DNA of 64,000 nucleotides from Orobanche coerulescens (Eukaryota; Streptophyta; Magnoliopsida; Lamiales; Orobanchaceae), in assembly GCA_033398695.1 (NCBI GenBank), contig CM065802.1:202821096-202885095 (forward strand). The letters run 5' to 3'. Each line of letters begins with the position of its first letter. The first letter of the stretch is position 1. The notes under the pieces are model-generated. The model had not been told where the DNA came from. It saw nothing but the letters and a program-made list of their open reading frames with translations, and searched no databases. This document shows, in pieces, positions 21,561 through 33,110 of the stretch. The position numbers and the translations under genes are program-made.

Positions 21561-23863
21561 AGCGCCAGAATCAAAAGTTCTTTAATTGGATAAGATATGA
21601 TGTGAATGTTACCTATAGCCACCATAGCATCTGGATCATCCGCTCGACACATCTCGTAAATGTGTAGATGCTCTGAACCGGCACTAGAAGCTCCTCTGCC
21701 GTAACTCTGGTGCGACTGGCTAGCTGACTGTCGCTGATTTACAAGGGTTGGGGCAGAAGCCTAAGTACCAAAGGTCTTATTCCCACTCAGTACGATAAAT
21801 TGCCATGTGCCCCATCTGGCCACAAGTATTACACCTCAAGGGTGGAAGGTTACACTTGAGGTTGATGTGCCCAGTGTGATTGCAATTAAAAAATCTAACT
21901 GGGGGATTAGAGGCACTCGGAGCGGATCGAAAACTCCTCCCGCACCCAACAGAACGAGAATGTTTCTCCATTGAACGATTACCGGACTGAGATCTCTGAA
22001 AGTTACCACCTTTGCTACCAGAAATCCTGGAGATTTTCTGCTTCTTCTACTTAGTAGCATGTCTCAGTCGCCAAACTCAATAAATCATAGGTCATCGCCT
22101 TATCTTAGTACTCTTTTAGTGTAATACAAGCAAACCCGGCCATATGACATCAGATATATGTTTTCATACGCATATCGAAATGGAAGATCTTACCGCGCGC
22201 ATTGCGCACCTGATTCTTTATGTTGACTAACGAGTGGTTATACTCAACTATCACCTGTGAAACTATAATATCCTGTGGCTTAGCCTCGAAAAAGGATCAA
22301 ATTATACCCTCTTGAACTGGCCAAGGACAATACTCAGCCTCCATTAGGTTCTTAAACTCACCCCAAATAGCAGCATGATCTTAGGGCTTAACTGCATGCC
22401 TAAAAGTCACAGCCTCCTTGGCAAGGAAGTATGGAGCCATGGGCACTCTCCTCGCTTCTAGACAACCGACTACTTCAAAAACTTTCTCTAGCTCGATAAT
22501 CTAGCTTTCCCGATCGGTCAGATTGGTGGCACCGGAGGATGTATACAGACCACATCCTGGAGCTATTTATTCACACTCATAGTAGCCGCCGGGTTTGGAT
22601 TATTCTATTGGAAAACTTGGGTCGAGAGTGCCATCTGGTTGGCCACTTGCTGTAGTATATTCGCAACACCAATATCTATATTATTTCCTGTAGAATTTCC
22701 TTGCCGATCGACTGCTCCTAATGACCATCGATGCTCTGTTGTACTCAGTTCGACAACGTAGGAGTAGCCGCACCAGCATCAGAGCTAAAGGATATGGCCA
22801 CCCACCGGCTGTGCCATGACCGCGTCTGCAGTCACATCTACGCCCTCTACCAGCAGACATTCTGAGGAACAAGAAGAATATTCATAAGTACAATCCAGAT
22901 TATACACCATCGAGGTGACCAGTTCCCAAAGATTAGAATTCAGAGATGAAATAAGTATGGAGAAAAAAAGAGATAAGAACAACTTATGAGTACCGGTCTT
23001 ACTAAGATGATGGCAACGTGGGATATTTTATACAAACGATGGTTCACCTTGACCCAAAATATCGACAGCCTAGGTATCCATAAAACTAAGCTCTTATACC
23101 ATATAACACCCCCAAGATATTCAGGATATATTACAGCATCACGAGCCCATCCCTATCGTGGGACACACAAGGCTAACACATACATAACCCTCAAATTCGA
23201 TCGATAAGGTCTAGACATAACCAACAAGAAAGATAATAAAAATCAACATCCATGCCAATAATCAAGACAAACGGACAAAAGTCAATAGGGATTCAACCCA
23301 CACAAGGAAATAGAAACATTAGGAAAGCATCATATAGTACTCGAGTACTAAAGACTATTCAAAGTACGATAGCACTGATAAAAGACTTGAACAATAGAGA
23401 CAAAGAGAGTAACATAATCTCACTCTTGCCATCATCTTCATGTCGACTCGGTACCCTCTCGTCTTCTCTCCTAGAACCTGAAATACATAAAATGTATGTA
23501 ACAACACCATCTCAGGTCAAGACTGATACATCACCATGGATCTATTTCGGGAATTCACAAGGCAGAAACTTGCAAACACAATAATACATCGACCGACCAG
23601 GTCGCATAATCCATAACTAGTATCGACCGTCAAGGTCGATAAGCAAAACATCTGCCACTGATCAACTACATCCTAACAAAAATAATCTGACAACACTTAT
23701 TTTAATATACAGACCACTAAATCAGATTCAACCCAGCCTACACACGAGCATAACAAATAAACGACAACAACACACTGTACTCATGAGTAATCAAACAAAA
23801 CTAAGACCAAAACAACTAGATAAGCGACTGGGATATCCCGGAGGCAATATCACTAGTGCTCTT
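21561..23863 (-). mobile_element. D: decayed Gypsy element, gag and 5' LTR part
   Basis: This is old minus-strand Gypsy sequence: a gag relic, a decayed primer site (TGGTATAAGAGC, 23090-23101) and the end of a 5' LTR (23102-23863; TATAACACCCCC on the plus strand, where others have TGTAACACC). The Tat array interrupts it on the left and element E on the right (inside its LTR). It is therefore the oldest visible layer, and its other parts should lie on both sides of the window. Confidence 0.75.
21777..22990 (-). pseudogene. D gag relic
   Basis: Translated in pieces on the minus strand it resembles C's Gag: FLAKEAVTF, WGEFKNLMEAEYCPWPVQEG and a stretch like HFDMRMKTYI. Two zinc-knuckle-like units follow at 21777-21971: FFNCNHTGHINLKC (first Cys lost) and CNTCGQMGHMAIY (last Cys lost). 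Stops and frameshifts are numerous. Pol is not visible; it would lie beyond the Tat insertion. Confidence 0.7.
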
Positions 23864-24833
23864 TGTAACGCCCCCAAATCCCATTGGGTTATTACAGTGC
23901 CGTGGACCCCATGCCAGGAAATCCACCAGGCGAACACGATTAACATACATCAAACTGACCAATAAAGGAAATCACGATCCCTACTATGATATCCGGCATA
24001 ATATTCCGATATGGAATTTCGACGACAAAAATAGGCCTACATGGCCAAAATAGAAATACAACAATATCCACGAGCCTTGCTCGGATAATACAAAATGACA
24101 ATAACTGACGAAACCGGAGTACTCCAAACTGTCTGACCGACATGAACACCGAAACAACTCGGACTAGTATCGCTCGAATGCCTCGTCGCCATCGTCATGC
24201 CCCTGTGTCTCAACTCTCTCCTCGCAAGCACCTAAAACATGAAAACATATTCCGCCCCACGGGGTCAGTCATCCAGATAATGAATATCAAATACATGTAC
24301 AACATAATATGCATCCAAAGACAGAATAAATGGTACAACAATGATAATACGAGATGCTCACAAACCAAGGTAAGAACCGTGCATTCGTGAAACACTATGC
24401 CCAGGGCATACGATCAGTACTTGCTCAACAGGTTAGAACACAAGTGCCCAACGACGAATCACAAATATAGAACACAACAATGAATTACCCGAAGGTAAAC
24501 AAAATCAGATCTGAAATAATTACGAGTCATAATGCCCAAAGGTTCCAACAGAAATACCAAAACATCACAATGGCCTCAGCCGAAGCTACAAAATATCATA
24601 ATGGCCTGAAAGCCACTCAGCCGAAGCTGCCAAACATCACAATGGCCCAAAGCCAAACAGCCCGAAGCTGTATCGCAAAGAGGGCCGAAGCCACGATACG
24701 AAGTTGTATCTCTATGAGGCCATCCGATGACCGTGACTTACTGAACTGTAGGTGTTGGGAAACCAACCGCGAAGGTTCAAGCCACAAGCTTACCCAAAAT
24801 GAGATCACTCAGTGACTGTGACCTGCTGAATTG
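23864..24833 (-). repeat. E left LTR, segment 1
   Basis: This is the U5 end of E's 3' LTR: TGTAACGCCCCC followed by the conserved tail (TTATTACAGTGCCGTGG). It continues as non-coding sequence into the first 86-bp repeat unit, which F interrupts at 24833. It matches 54119-55070 closely. Confidence 0.85.
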
Positions 24834-26013
24834 TGTTGGAGAAATTTCGGTATTAGCATCGTTGTGCGGAAGCGTAAATATAAAGGTGCGGAAAATAAAT
24901 CGACACACGGATTTATAGAGGTTTGGCCAAACGTGCCTACGTCCTCTCTCGTTATCTTTTTCTATAGACTTAAGATATAAACCTCTGCACCTCTCTTCTA
25001 TCGGTCGAGGGATTACCGTTACAAGCTCGTCTTTTATTGGTCCGAGTAAACCGTTCTCTTACTTATATTTTTGTCGGTCCAAGTTAAACCGTTTTCTTTT
25101 CTATTGGACAAGAAATAAACCACTCTAGCTTTCTATCGGTACTAGATAAACCTCACTAAGATAGAAATTGCGATTCTAACAATGCCGGATCCTTGATCCT
25201 AATAACACCGAATCCAATTGTATCTTTTCTTTTTCTCTCTCTTGTATGATTTAGTGTATCACACTCAATCACTCTCAATTTAAGCTCAAGAACTACAACT
25301 ATAATGTTTACAATGATATCTTAAGTGTATATGGTTTGCTCAATGTTGTTGTATGGTTTAATACCAAGGATGTGGTATTTATAGCCTTCTCCATCAAACT
25401 AGCCGTTGGCCTGTTTTGACTTATTAGCATGTGCTAGTCTTCTTCATTAGCGTGCGCTATCGCTTGTTGCGTGCGCTAATGTCTATTTGCGTGCGTTAAC
25501 TGCTTGTAACTTCAGTCCAGTGGCTACTGTCCATGACAGTTAGCGTGCTCTAATCTTGCATCATTACATGTATCATATATCTGTTTATACTTTTTTACTA
25601 TGGTGCAGCATCTTCCAACGGATTGATTGCCTTGAATTCAAACTCCTCAGCGTGCGCTATTCCTCATCATTAGCATGAGCTATGATTTTGTCACTGCTTA
25701 CTTCATTCTGTGTTTGAATGTTTTCACAACGGTAAATAGCCTTCGATAGCGTGTGTTAATGTTCATGTGTAGCGTGCGCTATCTTCACCGGATGACTTGA
25801 CTTCAGATTGATTTGAACTTGACTGAACTGCAGATAGGACCCGTTAGCGTGCGCTAACGTTTGAGTCTAGCGTGTGCTAGCTTTGTATTTTGTTCAGCTT
25901 TTTGCGTCTTCGTCTGCTTCGTTGCTTTGCTTTGCCTCTTTATTGTTTTGCTCTGTTTAGCAACTTAATCATCAAAACTCTATTAATGAATATGGGGAAT
26001 AAATATTCCAATA
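24834..26013 (-). repeat. F 3' LTR (left; 1180 bp)
   Basis: The plus strand runs TGTTGGAGAAATT to ATATTCCAATA. On the minus strand an inverted-repeat array (25428-25880, including TTAGCGTGCGCTAA at 25844-25857) precedes a TATA box, GGCTATAAATACC (25374-25386). Confidence 0.9.
25428..25880 (-). promoter_or_regulatory. F LTR array of TTAGCG-NN-CGCTAA inverted repeats
   Basis: About ten intact or decayed sites are spaced over 450 bases. They are the same motif as in the Gypsy elements C and I, although F is a Copia element. The array ends about 45 bases upstream of the TATA box. The sister array is at 28675-29150, with the box at 28623-28635. Confidence 0.65.
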
Positions 26014-26705
26014 ATCTCCCCCTTTTTGATGATTACAAAACAATCCTTGAATTGGATAAAATCTGAAAAATAAAAGTATATATATTTGTACGTATCAAAG
26101 TTTTCGGCTTTGATCGTTTTGTTATCTTCTCTTTCTCCCGTCTTTTCTTTTTCGTTTCTCATTTTTCAACTCCTTCGTTTCTCCCCCTTTTTGTATGCTT
26201 TCTTTTTCTCATTTTCGACTTCTTCGATTTTTATTATTTTCTCCTCCTTTTTACTTTTTATTTTTCTCGTCATTACTTCTGTCACGCTTTTTATCCGATT
26301 CTACTCCTTTCTCCCCCTTTTTGTATTCAGCAAAAAGTCTAAAAAATATACCAATTGAATATAAATATGCATGATACCAATTAATGATGAATAATATATG
26401 AATACGGGTATAACTTCCCCTGAAAATATTATCTCCCCTTTTAAAAAAAATTACTCCCTCTAAGTAAAATACCAATTGTTTAAAAATTAATTTTTGGGGA
26501 TCCAACCTATAGTTGTTTTCTCTTTATAAACATAGACGATATTTGGAATATAAGTTCCTTTGGGAATCCAAATTTTCTTAGTTTTTATCGCCCGTCATGG
26601 GCTTTTACAATTTGAAATGTGATGCCCAATTTTTAAATATTTCTCACAATGGGGTATTTTGAAATTTACGGATTCATTTTTAGAACGTAGTTTGAATCCT
26701 AACCC
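26014..26705 (-). other. F 3' non-coding region with repeated polypurine tracts
   Basis: No coding sequence is seen. The sense strand is strongly purine-rich. CAAAAAGGGGGAG occurs three times (near 26017, 26181 and 26311), the first being the functional tract next to the LTR. Confidence 0.65.
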
Positions 26706-28024
26706 CTATTTATTCAAAGTGTATTTTTGAACCGAGAGCATATTTTCAAATTTCTCGTTTCCGAGAGAGAATTTCTTCGTTAAAGTTTTGAGCTCGGTTT
26801 GAAATTTAACAAGATCATCCTTTAAAATATTTTCGTTTTCAAATGCATTTAGAATGATCGATCTCAATAAATTTTCCCTTTTCAAAAATTTTGGAATTTT
26901 CATTTTCCAATGATTTATATTTCAATTTAAGGGATTTAATTTCAATTAAAGCATTTTGATAATCGGTATGTAATAGTTCGAATGCTTCAAAAAGTTCATC
27001 GTAAGAATTACTTACTTGACTTTCGACGTTGCTATCGTCGAATGAACTCCGGGCCATAAATGCAAGGTTATTTTGATCAATGAAATCATCATCAATATTT
27101 TCGTCACTCCATGTTGCAACGAGTACCTTCTTCGGATTTGCTGCTTGGCAATTCTTTGTGGAATGGCCTGGTTTACCACATACTCGACAATTATTGTCGA
27201 ATTTCTTATATTCGCCCGATTTGATGTCTTTCTTTCTCCGTTTAATAAGTGTTGGAACTTATTAATATTTTTGGCATAATATGCTGATTCTTCGTCGCTT
27301 TTATCCACCGGGATTTCTTCTCTCTTGGACATCTTAGCCTTCATGGCTATCGTTCTTTCCTTCGGCTTTGGTTTGGCATTCCGAGATTTAAGGACTATCT
27401 CGTAGTTGATAAGTGAACCAATGAGAGCACTAAAATCAAGATTGTTTAGATATTTAGATTCCATTATTGCCGTCACCGTACTGTCCCATTATCGTGGTAG
27501 TGATCGGAGAATCTTCTTTACTTTCTCACTACTCGAAAGTGGTTTTCCAAAACATACTAATCCATTTGTGATGACCGAAAATCGGTCGAGCATGATCGTG
27601 ATGGATTTATCGTCCTTCATTTGAAATAGTTTGTATTCATGAAGGAGCAAGTTTATTTTCGTCTCCTTGACTTGAGACGTTCCTTCGTATGTTACCTCAA
27701 GCATTTTCCAAATTTCTTTGGCACTATCACACGATGATATTCGGTTGTGTTCTTCCGGATTTAAGGCACAATATAGGAGTTGATTTGCCTTACAATTGTA
27801 ATGGTCATTTTTCCAATCGGAATCGTCATATTCTTTGAATGTTTTAAGCTTACCATTGGAATTCGTTGGAATTTTTGGACCAAGACATATTATTTCCTAA
27901 GCTCGATTTCATATGCTCGGATGAATATAGACATCTTTTTCTTCCATGTCATGAAGTTTGATCCGTCGAAGAATGGTGGTCGGTTAATAGCAAGACCTTC
28001 AACCGGGGCAAGTTGAAACGCCAT
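26706..28024 (-). pseudogene. F Copia gag, several frameshifts
   Basis: A plausible start is the Met at 28024 (MAFQLAPVEG). The N-terminal Gag block (PPFFDGSNFMTWKKKMSIFI) is followed in a second frame by the UBN2-type region (KSITIMLDRFSVITNGLVCF), then a lysine-rich linker. A CCHC zinc knuckle lies at about 27150-27195: CRVCGKPGHSTKNC on the minus strand. A long acidic/coiled-coil tail reaches 26706. At least three frame changes and stops interrupt it. Nothing homologous to protease or pol follows. Confidence 0.85.
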
Positions 28025-28081
28025 TTGGATCGAATCCTCGGATGTTAAGCCGCTTATTGGAGGTACTGCTCCGATACCAAT

Positions 28082-29283
28082 TATTGGAGCACTTTCAGTA
28101 TTAGCGTTGTTGTGCGGAAGCGTAAATATAAAGGTGTGGAAAATAAATCGACACACGGATTTATAGATGTTCAGCTAAACGTGCCTACGTCCTCTCTCGT
28201 TATCTTTTTCTATAGGCTTAAGATATAAACCTCTGCACCTCTCTTCTATCGGTCGAGTGATTACCGTTACAAGCTCGTCTTCTATCGGTCCGAGTAAACC
28301 GTTCTCTTACTTGTCTTTTTGTCGGTCCAAGTTAAACCATTTTCCTTTTCTATTGGACAATGAACCAACCACTCTAGCTTTCTATCGGTACTAGATAAAC
28401 CTCACTAAGATAGCGATTGAGATTCTAACAATGCCGGATCCTTGATCCTAATAACACCGAATTCAATCGTATCTTTTCTTTTTTTCTCTCTTGTATGATT
28501 TAGTATATCACGCTCAATCACTCTCAATTTAAGCTCAAGAACAACAACTATAATGTTTACAATGATATCTCAAGTATATATGGTTTGCTCAATGTTGTTT
28601 TATGGTTTAATACCAAGGATATGGTATTTATAGCCTGCTCCATCAAACTCGCCGTTGGCCTGTTTTGACTTATTAGCGTGCACTAGTCTTCTTCATTAGC
28701 GTGTGCTATCGCTTGTTGTGTGCGTTAATGTCTCTTTGCGTGCGTTAACTGCTTGTAACTTCAGTCCAGTGGCTACTGTCCATGACAGTTAGCGTGCGCT
28801 ATCATTTTCTTGTAGCGTGCGCTAATCTTGCATCATTGCATGCATTATATATCCGTTTATACTTTTTGACTTTGGTGCAGCATCTTCTAACAGATTGATT
28901 GAGTTGAATTCAAACTCCTTGGCCTGCGCTATTCCTTATCATTAGCGTGCGCTATGATTTCGTCACTGCTTACTTCATTATGTGTTTGAATGTCTTCACA
29001 ACGGTAAATAGCCTTCGATAGCGTGTGTTAATATTCATGTGTAGCGTGCTATCTTCACTAGATGAGTTGACTTCAGGTAGCTTTGAACTTGACTGAACTG
29101 CAGATAGGACCCGTTAGCATGCACTAACGTTTGAGTCTAGCATGCGCTAGCTTTGTATTTTGTTCAGCTCTTTGCGTCTTTGTCTGCTTCGTTGCTTTGC
29201 TTCGCCTATTTGTTGTTTTGCTTTGTTTAGCAACTTAATCATCAAAACTCTATTAATGAATATGTGGAATAAATATTCCAACA
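28082..29283 (-). repeat. F 5' LTR (right; 1202 bp)
   Basis: This is the sister of 24834-26013, with the same promoter layout. The divergence between the two is clearly visible (scattered substitutions plus one inserted repeat site near 28792-28820), suggesting an older insertion than C. Confidence 0.9.
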
Positions 29284-29690
29284 AATTGCAGGTGCTGGGA
29301 AACCAACCACAAAGGTTCAAGCCCTAAACTTACCCATAATGAGATCACCCAGTGACCGTGACCTACTGAACTGTAGGTGTGGGGAAACCGACCGCGAAGG
29401 TTCGAGCCCCAAACTTACCCATAATGAGATCACCCAGTGACCATGACCTACTGAACTGTAGGTTTTGGGAAACCAACCGCGAAGGTTCAAGCCCCAAACT
29501 TACCCATAATGATATCATCAACATGACCGTGACCGACTGAACTGTAGGTGTTGGGAAACCAGCCGCGAAGGTTCAAGCCCCAAACTTACCCATAATGAGA
29601 TCATCAACATGACCGTGACCTACTGAACTGTAGGTGTTGGGAAAAAAACCGCGAAGGTTCAAGCCCCAAACTTACCCATCGTGCACTAGC
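29284..29690 (-). repeat. 86-bp minisatellite in E LTR
   Basis: Units starting GAACTGTAGG occur at 29368, 29453, 29539 and 29625 (spacing 85-86), with a further unit split by F (24753 and 29287). The right LTR has units at 54983, about 55068, 55121 and 55206. Each unit ends with ACCCATAATGAGATCA-like sequence. Confidence 0.85.
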
Positions 29691-29799
29691 TGAGACTAGC
29701 CTCCAAAACACAATTAATCAGAAATGGCAACAATCCCAAGATTACCGAATTCACAAGAATAATAGTGTGCTGCCTTGAGTCGGCCAACACGACAACAAT

Positions 29800-30290
29800 A
29801 ACTCACGGATGGGGACCATCCTTGGCAGTCCCAATTCAAATACCTTGACTGCCTTGGAATGGGCAGTCGATCACAATGACTCAACGGATGAGAACTATCC
29901 CCAACAGTCCCAATTCAATACCTCGATTTTCTTAGAACGACCAATCGATAATAACAACTCAACGGATGGGAACTATCCTCGACAGTCCCAATTCAATACA
30001 TCGATTACCTTACAATGGCCAATCGATAACAACGACGCAACGGATGGGAAATGTCTTCGACAGTCCCAATTCAATACATCGATTACCTTAGAATGGCCAA
30101 TCGATAACAACGATACAACGGATGGGACATGTCTTCGACAATCCCAATTCAATACATCAATTACCTTAGAACGGTCAATCGATAACAACGATACAACAGA
30201 TGGGAAATGTCTTCGACAGTACCAATTCAATACATCGATTACCTTAGAACGGCCAATCGATAACAACGATATAACGGATGTCTTGGCATC
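29800..30290 (-). repeat. 78-bp minisatellite in E LTR
   Basis: Seven units are marked by GGATG at 29807, 29886, 29964, 30042, 30120, 30198 and 30276, so the period is 78 with one 79. Since 78 is divisible by three, open frames cross the array on both strands (29809-30318 plus, 29973-30266 minus). These are treated as repeat by-products. Confidence 0.88.
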
Positions 30291-30359
30291 TATAATCGGT
30301 TATAAACGACGGAGATGATAATCGAACACGTCAATGCCTTTAATCGGCCAACACAACAT

Positions 30360-31669
30360 TGTTGCGATTTTTCTTACACGCAAGTGCACGTCATCGGTTA
30401 CAAGTAATAAAGTGATAAGTAGAGTATCGTTCCCACGAGGACTGAATCTCTAACTACCGATTTTTGTGTATTCCAATTTTATTTGAACAATCGAATTTGG
30501 GTTTGTGCAATTAATGACTAAAAGAATTACTAAGCAACTAAACAGTAGAAAACGATAGCTTGGATAAAAGAAATCAAATGATGAATAAGTCTAGGGTTCT
30601 GAATCCACCTCAGTTTATCCGAATTTACTCTCGATTATCCGTAATAAATAATTTTCCCAATTTATTGAAGGCGGAGATTGCTAATATATTCTACCGCCTC
30701 TCCCGAGGTCAATAGATTTATCTAAAGGCGAATAACACACTCTATCCCTAGGTGAATTAATTCGTCAATAGGCGAAAAGCTTAAAATCTCCCAAAGGCCA
30801 CGTAGTTCCTATGAGTATATTCCTATCTCACAGAATAAAACGGTCCTCACCAATAGTTCCTCACCAAATCTCCTCTCCCGATTCGAAGTGAATGATTAAA
30901 TCAATACAACTATTGGCCAGATAATTGCAAGCATTAAACACAATTGGGAAAACTCAACAAAAAGGTAATTAATTGGATAATCTCAAGCAATTCGTCAAAA
31001 CAAAGGTTTCATCAAAACCCTAGATTAGGGCTTTAGCCTGACATACTAATAATTGAAAATACAGAATAAATAAATGAAAGCATAAAATTCAAACGCAAAT
31101 GAAGCTCGAATTCCTCCGTTCTTCAGCTTCCGCCCTCTGCCTTTGAAGTCTTCTGCTTCCCTCTTCTTCTGCCGTCTCCAAGCTTAAGCTCCAAAAGATT
31201 CAAGATCAAAATATGATTAATTAGGGTCTTAAACCCTATTTATAGCTCAGCATATCCTCCAAATCGCATCCGTATCCGTAGGTCGAAAACTGGCTTCGAA
31301 ACGGCCCTAATTCGCGCGGACAACCAAAAACCGCCAAGTGTGCCGCGGCGCACTAAACCTGTTCCGCGGCACATAGCCTTCAGCTGGATGCCTGGGCGTC
31401 CTCAATTTCTTACGTGCGGCTCACTGGATCAGTGCCGCGCACAGAGTCTGATTTACTCGCCTTGGTGGGTGTCTTCTGTGCCGCGGCTGCTTCCTTGTGC
31501 CGTGGCTCGAGTCCAGATTTGCCTTCGCCGCTTTTGCCTCGTTTTAGCTCCCGACTTCAATTTCACGTCAATCATACAAAATTAAGGCATTAAAGGCTCA
31601 TTTAGACAATTTCACTCTCCAAAATACTACAAAATAATCATAAATAAGCGTATAAAAATACGCCTAACA
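30360..31669 (-). repeat. G 3' LTR (left; 1310 bp)
   Basis: On the minus strand a cluster of GTGCCGCGGCAC-type palindromes (31335-31510) lies upstream of the TATA box GAGCTATAAATAGG (31235-31248). The AT-rich remainder has no coding potential. It ends at the polypurine tract 31670-31687. Confidence 0.9.
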
Positions 31670-33110
31670 AATACCCCCAAACTTAAGCCTTTGCTTGTCC
31701 TCAAGCAAAAAGAATTAAATTCAATAAAAGAATGTCGTGAATCATCGTGCAACTCATAGTGTTCAACTCAATCAATACTATCCTGTAATTCTCTCTAAAT
31801 GATACGAGTGTCATAAAAGCGAGCTGCACTCAGAATAATGATTCCGCAAAGTAATCAAGTTCAGTCCTAATCACTCGTTCATGAAGAAAATCCAGCTCAA
31901 AGATTAACAAAACGTGAGTCAAATCGACCGTCAATATGAAAGGCTAAAATAAACAAGCTAGTTCGTCCCGTTCCACAGTCTAGTGGCACAATTTTCACGA
32001 GTTTGATAACAAATAAACCTCGGACAGTATTCCCTTATATATATGCTCAAGAATTTGATTCGAGTTGACCACTAGGTTAGGATCTCGGGATGTTTCATCG
32101 GGATAATCCTAGGGTGGAACTTCCATTCTCATGTATTGGAAAACCGTTTGACGTAAAAGACACTCATGGGGCACATGGATGCTTCTAGTTACTAAGTTCC
32201 CTTCTACAGTGGAGAAACAACTCGAATATATAATTTCCACATGTCCGAATCAAGGTCGCCGTTTTACGCGAGAGTAAACAGCGGGTCACGCGAATACCCC
32301 CGGTTACTAGGCTCCCTAACATCGGCACATGTGAAACCTCTAAATCACTAGTCTAATCAGGGTCGTCGTTTTACGCGAGAGTAAACAACGGGTCACGCGA
32401 ATGCCCCCGGTTACTAGACTTCCCTTCATAGAACAACATTATCTCGACTTTTGGGAAAAACTGACCGACTCTAAACTCAATCTAAGTGCCAACACGACTA
32501 ATATAACTGGACGACTAACTAACCGAAAAATGTAACCAAAGGTATTGACGGTGATTTTAAAACAAGTATGTATCGTCTCTTATCTGCCAAGACCTCTACA
32601 GTCACGAAAAATTTTGGACCTAAATGAATACTAAGCGAATGTAAATAATCGACTACAACTCGACTAAAACTCGACCGTTTCTTCAGAGAGAAAAACAGTG
32701 TCGTAACATCAGTATCACACAAATAGAAGCACGAAAAATTCACGAATAAAGGAGAATTAAGACAAGCAAGGCTATCCAAACGTATATATATATAAAAAAA
32801 ATAACGCAAAGCAATGAAAAGTGCAACAAAATAAAGTACAGCAATGAATGTAGCAACTGAAAGTAAATCCCCCCCAAACTTAGGACGTACATTGACCTCA
32901 ATGGACAAAAAATGATATGCAATAAAAGTAAAAGGTCAAGTACTCCCCTCCAGTCGCTCAGGAGCTGGTGCCGGCATCATCCGGTGAGGAGGGTGGTGTG
33001 GCTGGCCAGGCGGGTGCAATAAATGGCCCGTCGGGATGCATGATATGGGCCGTCCATGCGGCAAGGTGCTCCTGATGATAAGCATCCCTCACAGCTAGAC
33101 GCCTCGCCTC
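31670..33110 (-). other. G 3' non-coding region, with repeats and a second polypurine tract
   Basis: A 61-base unit beginning GGTCGCCGTTTTACGCGAG is repeated 107 bases apart (32254 and 32361). A second polypurine-like tract occurs at 32866-32885 (sense CCTAAGTTTGGGGGGG), resembling the LTR-adjacent one (31670-31687). A hydrophobic 129-codon minus frame (32519-32908) crosses this stretch; it has no recognisable domain and is not called a gene. Confidence 0.55.

Larger units (their letters stand above)
24834..29283 (-). mobile_element. F: gag-only Copia-type element
   Basis: A complete 4450-bp element is flanked by aattg (24829-24833 and 29284-29288). LTR ends are TGTTGGA/TCCAACA. The primer site on the minus strand is TGGTATCGGAGC (28068-28079) and the polypurine tract is AAAAAGGGGGAGAT (26014-26027). 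The interior is about 2.07 kb and contains only a Copia-style gag; there is no room or sequence for protease, integrase or RT. It matches the described class of short LTR elements carrying GAG alone. Confidence 0.88.
29284..30359 (-). repeat. E left LTR, segment 2
   Basis: E's LTR between F and G consists largely of two minisatellites (86-bp and 78-bp periods), detailed separately. It ends at the G target site aacat. Confidence 0.8.

Noticed and set aside
21558..21562. tcaag as target duplication after the Tat LTR
   Set aside because: tcaag also follows the shared LTR before the primer site, so most of it belongs to the LTR end (TGAT...ATCA); agcgc is the better candidate.
26086..26358. 90-codon Phe/Ser-rich hydrophobic frame
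   Set aside because: It is the pyrimidine-rich complement of the purine tracts in F's 3' region.
29809..30318. 169-codon repetitive protein
   Set aside because: It is the translation of a 78-bp minisatellite in an LTR; the repeat unit length alone keeps it open.
32519..32908. 129-codon minus frame with a hydrophobic N-terminus as an env-like protein
   Set aside because: It overlaps a polypurine-like tract and has no start context, signal peptide pattern or domain; too weak to call.
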